The notes beneath the pieces were generated by a model that saw only the letters and a list, made by a program, of their open reading frames with translations, did not search any database and was not told the DNA's origin. The position numbers were made by a program, and so were the translations under genes. From NCBI GenBank assembly GCA_036852015.1, contig JAANDG010000168.1, forward strand, positions 62,001-126,000: a stretch of 64,000 nt of DNA, in the 5' to 3' direction. Positions 48,501 through 59,800 of the stretch are shown in pieces; within the stretch, counting starts at the first letter, position 1, and every line of letters begins with the position of its first letter. The DNA comes from Pelodera strongyloides (Eukaryota; Nematoda; Chromadorea; Rhabditida; Rhabditidae).

Positions 48501-51500
48501 TGGGGAGGTCAGGGAGTGTTCCCTGCTAGTTGGTGAATACAGCGTCTGGTAATTCTAATTACGAAGTCAAAGCCTTGAATAGGGCAACCAACAAAAAAAA
48601 ACCTAACCAAATAAACGTGACCAACTATTAAACTTACTTCCTATGAAGACCGTCCGGCTCCAATCGATAGTGCGTGCCGCCCAACTTGGCATTGATCTTC
48701 AGAAACATATTCCGGGCCACAGTGTTGGTGAGAGGCTGAGAAACGAGGGAATTTCATTGCAAAGTTTGTATTTGGTTAATTATCTTAAACTTTGTATCAG
48801 CAAAACCTTTTTTTGCATTTATACACGGGATTCAATGACGCAGGTCACTCCAAAAGGCAAAAACACCCACGTTGCCACTCATCTTCTTATAAGTCTTGAG
48901 TAGAATACCCTGATGGTAGATGCCACACTCCTTCTCGCATATCAGCTTCGATGTGCCTACAACACATCAATACATCACGTACAAGGATAGTATGCGGAAA
49001 AAAGAACGAGACAGGGATAGAGTCCCGAACAAACTCCACTACCCTCCTATCAAGTAACGGATTAATGAATGAACCAAATCAACTTCTTGTTTGTAAAACG
49101 TTCAAGCTAATAGGGTAAGACGTGCAGTTATGCCATATAATAAACTCACCATAAATTAGCGGATCTCGCCGTTCGAATATGAAAAACGCCATTGGTTTTA
49201 CATCGGCTTGCAATGAACAGATACCACGAAACTGATCCATTTGCTCTTTGAGAGCTTCTTCGGCGGATTCCTACAAAAAAACGACAACATTACTAGCGTT
49301 CGTTCTCGACCACATTTGTCTTCTATCTCTTCTAACCTTACTCGTTTACAGCAGACGATCAGACCAGCAGACTGATCCGTTGTGAATTAATTGAGTTGAA
49401 CTGCACAACTACGATATGGTTGTTGACTACGGAAAGAACTCAAACAGCGTTTTAGGAGTTAAAGCGAAATGCCGGCCGGTTTTTGAAACACATCGAGTAC
49501 ACCAGCATTATTATGCAGCTTATGCAAATGAACATAAATTAGAAAAAAAAAATCGAGTAAAACTTAACATTAATACGAAGAATTATGTTGTCCACTATGC
49601 GTTTCAAAAACCGGCCGGTATTTCACTTTAATACAACTATTTATACTTCATCACCTAATCAATACAGTCCTCTTACTAGTGCTCCAATTTAACACAATGA
49701 TAAGAACACTCACCATTTCCGTAAACCAATTAAGAACGCCTATCGGGGCATATGGAGTACTACCGGAGAACGCAACCGGGACACCGAATAAATTGAGATA
49801 GTCGACGAGACAGCGATACTGCGATGGATCGTGTTGGTGGTCACTGAACGTTATTCTTACATGAAACGGATAACGAGGGCACATACCAGAAAACTGATTG
49901 CACTGAGAAATGCGGAAATAAAAGGGAAATAAGATTTTAGGAGTTTAGCAGAAGTGGGGGTAGCAGATAGGAGCAAGTCTAGTGAATTAAAGCGTTATCG
50001 TTTCTCCTCCGTTCCCCACGCACCCTAAAGTACAACGTGCAAGTCCAAGACAATTTAATTCTTTTATTTGTCCTGCGTGCATACTTCTACGCCACTGCCA
50101 CCACATTTCCAAACAAACTTGCGCGCAGCTCCCAAGTCCCAAGCCAACTTTCGCCGTGGTTACTGTATCATATAAAAACTGACCTTGCGCTGTTCACGAA
50201 TACCAGACAGAATGCAACACGCTGAGGTGGCTTCAGAACTTTTCTGGAATAAAAGCAACGCATCATAAATAAGGCGACAAATAATAAAGTTTAAATACAA
50301 AAAAAATAAAACTGATAGCTACAAAACTGATTGACTGAAATGGTAATATACGCGATATACGAGAAATACCCGGTTGTTCCAGGCAACCAAAAAAGCCTAC
50401 ACTACAGGTACAGCCTACTTTACAAATACAGTATTTACAAAAAATCATGTACCTTGGCTCATCTCCCACAACGATGGACCACACTCCTTCTGGCGCATCC
50501 ACAACATCATCCGCGTTGTCCTGCAACAATTCCAATTACTCATTCCAATTCCAATTACGCGTCACAAATAATAAAGTTTAAATACAAAAAATACTTATAG
50601 CTATGAAATAGTTCCCTTTTTTTGAGGGGCGACGTAAAAAGTGATTGATTGAAATGGCATACTGTAGATTAGGGAAAAATATACAAAGATGTGTGAATCT
50701 TACTGATTGTTTAGGCCGGAACATAAGAAACGGTGTCTGGTGTTTCCATTAACTTGGAGCAAGTACATGGATGAAGTGATGCATTTATTTATGCAGCACA
50801 ACACTTACAAACTGAAGCAAGGGTCGCGGCAGAATCTTGGCGTTAATCTCTTGCATTCGTCGATCAATCTCCACGCCCCAGTCCTGAAATCAAAGGAGAC
50901 GTAATGCTGAAACATACCCTTCATCTCCCTAAGTGAGGCGGCGCGTATTTGAGTTTGCCGACTGTATTTGCATATGATACACAAATCCTATGTAATGCAA
51001 TGGCGGCCGTCCGAAGCTTCAGGCACCAAATTTACATCGGATGCATAGGATTTGCGCCTGTGGTTGTTACCAGTCATGGTACGGTACCATCAAGAGAACA
51101 AACTAAACTTTAATTTTTGATCTCATACCCCGAAAGCTTAAAGATTTATTCTTCTCATATGTAGTTATTTAATTAAGTTATTGTTAGTTTCTATCCTAGT
51201 TTCTTAGTTTCCATCCTAGTTTCTATCGGTTTATGAACAAGATAAAGATTGAAATAAAGGACTAAAGACAACAACCTTTGTGTTTGTGTTTTTGTTCTTT
51301 GTAGTTTGGTCCCTTGTGAGTATACTGCGTTGTGAAGCGTGGTATCTTAGGGTCACCTTTTGAGATGTGTTAATTACATATCCTCAATAAACCTTTATAT
51401 AAAACCTTCAAATAAGGATCCTCATTCGAAAAAGCGCTGTTCGGTCCCTCTGCAGTATCTGTTCCCGTCAAAGTCTCTATCAACTCTTTGCGTTCCACCG

Positions 51501-54500
51501 GGCCTTGGTCAGAATCCTAAACAGTGAATGTTTCACAAAGTTCTTTAAACTGGTACTAAACACCATATCAAGTAGTGCACACGCAACCATGAAAACAGCC
51601 AGCGGTCACAGTAAACCTGTAGTCACTTAAAATTGAGCGCAACCAAAAGAATCATATAAAATTACCCTCAACAAGTACGCAATGATTTCATCAGGTGGTT
51701 GTCCCTTGAAACGCGTGGGCGTAGGATGGACGAGGAGGAGTTCCATGGGCACACACTGCTCGGGTCGCTTTTTGATCTGGAACAGGATACGCATACTGTA
51801 CGCCTTCTTCGATGCATTCTTCTTAAACTTCCATCATATCGACAAGTTGCTATGTCGTCTGGAAGCGCCACAGGTGCCCCATCGGTAAACATGGCGCAAA
51901 AGAGCCACCCGATGATAGGGCAAACACTTGTTTTCCTACACTTCCTGGCTCAATGGGTACAAGGGCTGGTTTGTCATATCGTAATTACCTACCTTACTCT
52001 ACCATTCTAAGCTAAGCCAGGGCATAATTTCGATGCGTAGCGTTGGACGAAAAACGTTACGTCACGCAAATAAATTGCTTCCGGAGAAGTCGAAAGCCTA
52101 TCCGGAGAGGGTCGGCATGATATCAATATGTTTCACCAAATTACATATAAATTGTAATGAATTTCGGAGATGGTCGATGAGTCATTTTACGCACTGGTTT
52201 ATGCCCAGTTTCTACTCGGCATATTCTATGTACATACCTTCACCAGCGGCAAGTACGGCATCTGGAGTACGATATTGTATTGGTGTACAAAGTATTCAGC
52301 CACCGACATCTTTCGTCGACCGTTCTCCGTTGGCACCCTTCAAATAAAATAAATAAAATGACAATTTTTTACTACAACCTACGGTCTACTTCTGAAGTTC
52401 TTATTCTGCAAACCTTTTGCTTCATTTTGCAAACTTAATCTTGCAATTTGCTCACTGAAGAATCCAGAGCAACTTTTCCCAAATTTCATAGAATAGCCAA
52501 AAAACACTCACATCAAAAACTTTCCAGTCGCGGGTCTGTTTTCAAAGCCACAGAATTGATAGACACGGCCTTCACGGTATGAGGGAGTTACGTGCACCCC
52601 TGAAAAACGGGCGAATAAAATAAAATACAGTTACGCCGCGCAACCTTCTCACATATTTCCCCCCTGATTATAAGCTAACATACACGCCTATCGTATTCCA
52701 CACCATCACATAATACTCAGCAACTGTCATATTCATACAGCTTCAGTACTATCTCAATTTGATGGGTCTCAAAGCAGAGTAATGTCCAGTTTTTGAAACG
52801 TATCCAGGATACCAACGTATGTCGTACGGTTCAAAACTATCAAAACCGGGTGTAATATGGCTTTAAGACTGGGTTGCTCACCTTTCAGTTTCTCAGCAGC
52901 ATATTCTCTCTGACTTCGATCCATCGCCATATCACGCATCTTTTCCACATCAAACTCCACGTTTCGTATTCCTTTAAAAATGAAGCAAGTGGACATACAC
53001 TAGGGACAAGGACCGCGGTTCAACTACGTAAAAAAACCCTAACCTAAACCTTCTCATTTGATCTACTAAACATCCAACTACATATTCTAACGTATACACG
53101 GGCACATTATTATCTAGTAGCTTGCTGATTGTGAGAAACGCAGAAACTAAATCAAAAGCAAAAACAAATTACCCCAAAGTCACCAAAAAAGCATGGTACA
53201 AATTCCGTGTGTAAATGGAGGTGGTTTAGCTTAGTGATAGATCGTTTTAATAAAACACTATGTTTCGGTCAAATATATAAACCTCGAATTGCTTCCGGAG
53301 GTGGTCAAAACCAATTGGGAGGTGGTTCGTGAGTGTTTTTACGCACCAACCTGTACCCCTGCAAAAAAAGGAAAGAACTCACTGTCGCATATCTCATAAT
53401 AGTAATATACGAGATTTTGTCGAGACTTGTAGAACGCGGAGTGACAAACTAAAAGAGGAAAATATGAATTATATCAAATCAAACTATCAAACCATAATAC
53501 ATACAAACAACTATGGTACGTACGCCCTTTACTAACAAAAACAAAAGCAAAGTATGTTTATAATATACGCACACAACAATGTTTCCCGGGTTATACACAC
53601 AATGTTTCAAATACAATATTCATGCATCAAACAATTAATTCCGTATTAACACAGTCTTCCGGCATGCCAGAAACAATCGTGAATCTATCGTAAAAATAGT
53701 TACTATCGTAACTGTAAAAAGGGGTGTTTTTGGTTCTTCAAAAAGTGAAAAATTCAGTGTTGGAAAATATACAAAAAGAGATGAATTCAGCTGATCCTAT
53801 GACTGGACAAAAAGAGAACAGTTCATTTTTGTATTATCTTAATTTCAGACCTCAATAATTTAATAAAGAACTCGCTTCGCTCGCTAGCTCCGATTCATTC
53901 CAAACAGAACCAAAAAATTGCAGCTTGGTACAACTCGTACATGCTCAATAAACACACCACATTATCAATTTCAATTATATGCTTCAATTTTATGTTCAAA
54001 ATTCTAAAATAGCTACAACTCTAAATTTCGCTTCCTCTTGGTAGTTCTCCTACTCTCCCAACGGAATTTGAAACATCCGCTGTAAAAAAATCTTCATTAA
54101 AAAATCAATCACCAGTTTTCATTAAAAAATCAATCAATAACGTTTGAAAAACAGTAGTGTAGTGTAAACCAGAATTACCGTTTGGATCTCACTGGCTCAT
54201 AGGTAACTTCTGTATAAACTATTCTTGTATAACCGGACAGATACATCGCAATTTTTTGGTTCTGTTTGGAATGAATCGGAGCTAGCGAGCGAAGCGAGTT
54301 CTTTATTAAATTATTGAGGTCTGAAATTAAGATAATACAAAAATGAATTGTTCTCTTTTTGTCCAGTCATAGGATCAGCTGAATTCATCTCTTTTTGTAT
54401 ATTTTCCAACACTGAATTTTTCACTTTTTGAAGAACCAAAAACACCCTTTTTTACAGTTACGATAGTAACTATTTTTACGATAGAGAATTGTTCGCTTTT

Positions 54501-56724
54501 TGCCGGATATTTGTCTAAATATCCGTTTAGTAATAAGCTAGAAGTGAAAAAAGAAAAAATAGTTCTCTCGAAATTATCGTTTAAATATCCGTTTAAATAA
54601 ACTAGATAATAGGAATAGTTCTCTCGAAATTATCGTCTAAATATCCGTTTAGTAATAAGCTAGAAGTTAAAAACTAGATAATAGGAATAGTTCTCTCGAA
54701 ATTATCGTTTCATAGTACAAATTGCAAAGGAGAACACAATTTTTTACACGAAGCGCGAATAGTTTAAAGCGAAATACCGGCCGGTTTTTGAAACGCATCG
54801 AGTCACCAACATTCTTATGCGTCATATGCACATGAACATAATTTATCATAAAAAAATAGACCCCAATTAGAGCCCACTTCGCATAAATCCATAAGAATGC
54901 AGTTGTCCACGATGAGTTTCAAAAACGGGCGAACGGGCGTAAGTGCGCAAAATAAGCAAAAATCCCTTGGGAAGTCACACGCTGAAAACGCTTCACTTAA
55001 CAAACAAATTTTCACAAAAGTCAGAATCGAAAAATGAACTCGGGTAGAATTGAACCTGCGTTGTGTGCTTGCTCCTAGGTCACGATGCCGTTGCGCTATG
55101 GCACACATTGAAAGGTAGTGCACGTGAAGTGTTACACTGCAAACCTCGTACCGAGATGAAAAGCAACAAAGTGACTGCGAATAGTATTATGAATAGCTGA
55201 AAACGCAGCAGAAATTCAGAGGTTTTCACTGAAATGAATTTCCCAAAGCTTACCATACTTAATTGAGACACTAACAATAAGCATGAAATAAAAGCGTAAT
55301 GTATGGAATAAACAGCAGTAGCTAAAAAACCAACAATCATTAATTATGCGCAAGAATCAAGAATCTTAAATGTTTCTAACGTTCATCTGTTACTCCTTCG
55401 ATTTACCTAATGTCCAAAGAAAAACCTACTAATGACCACGCAACCGGAGCAAAAATGTAATTTAGTAAAAAAAAAACGCCCGAAATTCTGCCGAAAAATC
55501 GATAAATAGATAGCCAATTACGCAAATTTGCTGTACTAACCACACAGGGGCATCGTAGGTATGACACTGGAGTTACATTAACATTTCTAGCCACATTCAT
55601 TCATTTACAGGAGCGCTATAACACAAAATGTACCCAAATTGGTGGAAAAATCGATAAATCGATAATTAAAAGTTAAATTTCATAGGCATATTCGGAGCTT
55701 ACGAGACCGATTACCCTATATGCAAAAAAGATCAAAGAGAAAGACCTAATATTCGCAAAAATTCAGGAAACGACAATCACGAAAAAAAAAAAAAAAAAAG
55801 TCAGAAACAACACTGCTATATTTTCAATTTTTTTAAAGACAGTTCGACGAGAGTCCACCTTCCTATCAACTCACAAGTATTATTCAACTTAACTACTCAG
55901 AAAGTTTGGAGTTGATCGGTCAAATGGTTTTTTTGAAAAGTTATAAAAAGAGTGAAAAAAAGACGCAGACCCCCGGAGAAGAACCAAAAAGGGCTAGGCG
56001 CGCTACCGCGCCCTAGCCCCAATTAGAATGTATAGTCCCTTGTGTCCCTTATTACCGTTTTTCTGTCCTAGCTGTATTTATTGTCTTAATTGTGTATGTT
56101 TGTGCGCACCTTTGTGGTGTAATAAATTATTATTATTATAAAGGAAATACTAGCCGGAGTGCGTAAGTGCAGTACACTTAATAGCGCGAATCCCGGAAAT
56201 TGTTACAGTAATCCAAAAAAGAAAAGGAAGAAAACTCCTTACTATCCACATTGTAGAGGATCCGATCCGCTTGGAGATTAAACTTCATTGCTCCGTGAAA
56301 TCCGGCCCATGCACAAACGCCTTGCGAGAGGTTCACCTGGAAAAGAAACAAGTAAATAAACTAAGCAAATATAATTGACTTCAAATTAATGCAAAGTCAA
56401 TCAACCAATCATATGGGCAAATAATACGTGAATCTATCAAGTATCAAGTAAATTAATTTAATCAAAAGTGTGCAATTACTCAATCAACCGATCATATGAG
56501 CAAATAATCAGTAATCATACGTGAATCTATCAAGTAATCAAAATTAAAGAAAAACGCTAAAAAATGAAATGACTCACACAAAAGCGAGATGGATTTCCAT
56601 TGTGTTCGGCTCGAAACTCGTTCCAGTTCACATCGGGATCCATATAAAAGACATTCCTCCCGTGTACCACAAAGTTCTCACTGTCCGGCCTAAAACATAA
56701 ACACATAGTTTTACTGTTCGGTCT

Positions 56725-56816
<92 letters not shown>

Positions 56817-59800
56817 ACACACACACACTTCACCATGTATACAAAACACACCTTACACAATACATCACGCACAAAACTTGTTGAATCTTCAAACCTCACT
56901 TCTCCAAAATTGGAGTTCTGTATGAACAGTTCTGGTTGTACAACAAAAAGCGTTCACAAACAACAAATTACTTTTCCTACGGTGAAACAAAAACTCACAG
57001 CAATCGACAGCGTATCCTCTGCGTAAGTATCAGGTCCAACAAAGCGAGCGCTGCATTTTGTTCCTGGACTACAATAATATGTAATTAGTGTATGTACTCC
57101 TCTCCTCCTACCGCAGGGGCGCAGAAGCTTCCTTACATATAATTAGACCATTAAGCCCAAGTAAAAAAAAATGGACACGAATTCACGAACCTAAAGAAGA
57201 TCGATGCCAAGCACGCTTCATTTCAGTCATCTTTATCGTCATTTTCATTTCCTTGAGCTGAAAATAGCACAGTTGGTTTAAAGGGAATATGTATGCCCTT
57301 TTTGAAGTTAAGCTGTATTAATAGAATGTGTGTTCCTCATTAAGGAAACAACAACAAAAATTGTTAAAAGTTTCCCATTCCCATTTAAAAGAAAATGATT
57401 TTCAAAGTTCATCTTTTCCATAGTAAACGCGTTACTTGACCCCCTGGCTTACACGGCAGTTCTGATGGAGCAAAAAATTTAGCATATGTGTGCATACATC
57501 GGCATATAGCATGCAACAGCGACATATTTGCATGCAAATGAGAATATTCGAATTTACATATTCAGTCGCCTACTTAAATTCATGTCTGGTGTGGAAACTC
57601 TAGTTTCGCAACTGTTTTGCTCATTTTGAGTGCCTACATATTCCCTTTAAAGAGAAATACCGGACGGTTTTTGAAACGCATCGTGCACAATTGAATTCTT
57701 ACGTATTTGTGTTAATTTGCTCGATTTTAGCTCGATTTTTTTATTCTAATTTATATTCATTTGCATAAGCTGCATAAGAATGCTGGTGTACTCGATGACT
57801 CGATGTGTTTCAAAAACCGGCCAGTATTTCGCTTTAATTCCAGGAGGCAGGAGGTTAATCAATACAAAGGCGCTTCGCAAGCCCAAGCGCAATCCAGATA
57901 CAACTACAACACCAAATATTTTCTCGCCATATTCTGGAAGGAGAGAAAAAAGCACCAAATACATGAAACTTGCTCAGCTGGACTTGCTGGACAGCCCATA
58001 TAATGACTTTCGGCAGACAACACAAAAGCTCACTCATGTCAATCAATATAAACACTCACCTTTCCCTTAATGTCCCTAAAGTTAACGGGAATGGTTAGCT
58101 CCCCATTGGGCAAGTGTAGATTCTTCCTACAATACAACATATTGTTGTCATTGTAGACGAGGTGCGTGTAGCTGTACGGAGGTGGTTCATTGACACCTGT
58201 AATCATCCAATGATAAGGCACTTATCATACGAGCAAGTAATATAATTTAACACGGATTATGAGAGCGAAGGCTTACTAACGAGTAACGAAAGTCAGCTGC
58301 ATCAATAGTGTCAAATATAGATACACGACATACTGTGCACCTTTGCAGGATTTCTTGTATTTCCTAATATTGTCGGGTTCGGGACAATAAAAACTTGTAA
58401 AACACACGAAGAACATAACTTCACCAAAACATACCAAATACTCGAGGGTGTTGGTCTACAGCCTCCCAGAACACGGGCGACATTTCCGATCTGTAAAGCA
58501 AAACACGAGTATAAACATACAAAAACTATAACACAAAGGACCAAAACAAAACACACCAGCTATAATATAATACCAATCATCACAGTGGCAACCCCTGTTA
58601 ATTCGAATAGATATTAAAGCGAAATACCGGCCGGTTTTTCAAACACGTCGCATACACCTGCTTTCTTTTGCAGCATATGCAAATGACCAAAAATTAGAAT
58701 ACAAACTACACCCCAATACGACCCCACTTTGCATAAATGCATAGGAATGAAAGTACTTGAGATGCGTTTCAAAAACCGGGCAGTATTTCGCTTTAACTTG
58801 GAAAGAAGCTCACTTTTTCATCAATTTCTCCCATCCTCGAGAACGATGTTTACGCGTGACTCCTATGTCGTATAGGAAGAACTGAAAATGAAACGAGCCT
58901 GTAATTTTTTGATACTTGCCAGCCTTTTTTGTTATTTGCCAGCCTTTTTTGCTATTTGCCAGACTTTTTTGTTATTTGCCAGCCTTTTTTGTTATTTGCC
59001 AACCTTTTTTGTTATTTGCCAGGCTTTTTTGCTATTAGCCAGCCTTTTTTGTTATTTGCCAGCCTTGCACCAAAGGCCCTGTTTTCTTGCGACAACTCAC
59101 AGTTACGAATAACGCAAAAGAAACATATTTACAAAATCTTACACAAACATACGTAAATCTACAAAACTGTCGAATCCTCAACTAAACAAGTCTCAACGAG
59201 CTACTCTTGCTATCTCTCATCTAGTAGAGGATTCTCAGAAGGAATAGGAATACGCAATGGAAATATACCGTTATTCCCTCCTCATCGTTGTACTTGATGC
59301 TATAGTGGTTAGATATAACTTTGATCGGCTTTCCAACTCCACAAACGCCAGGACGCGCAGCGAATTCAACAGCTTCCCACTAAAATAAACATACAAATAT
59401 TGATCATGACCATCTTATTATATAAAAGAGTAACTGTAGCGTGCGCTAGCACTCACGTTACGGAAACATAATTCGAATAAATTGTTCCGCTCCGGGTATA
59501 AAAGAGTGCCGCAGCTCAATTTAGAAGATTCTCATGTAAAAAAAACGATGTGTCTTTATTCGAAAGACTTTCATCTACGTTACAGACGTTTCATAAGTAT
59601 GGAAAAACGCTCAGGCGGCGTAGCCGTCTGGTATCTATCAGAATTGCATACTTCGAAGAATACTGTACACGTATTTGAGGTACGGTATGCAAAGCTTACA
59701 CAAATGCAGGAACCACTGCTTTCCCTTTTCACTTCAACATCTCAACGTATACGACGTGCACCTTATTCAAAAGATAATATCACAAAAAAAAACAGAACTC

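Noticed and set aside
50184..50203. Longer 3' end for Argonaute exon 20 (donor at 50183)
   Set aside because: That donor leaves phase 2, but the next exon is only open in phase 0. The donor after 50204 keeps the frame.
56557..56849. Cys/Val-repeat reading frames
   Set aside because: Translations of the CA microsatellite joined to Argonaute exon 11 sequence.
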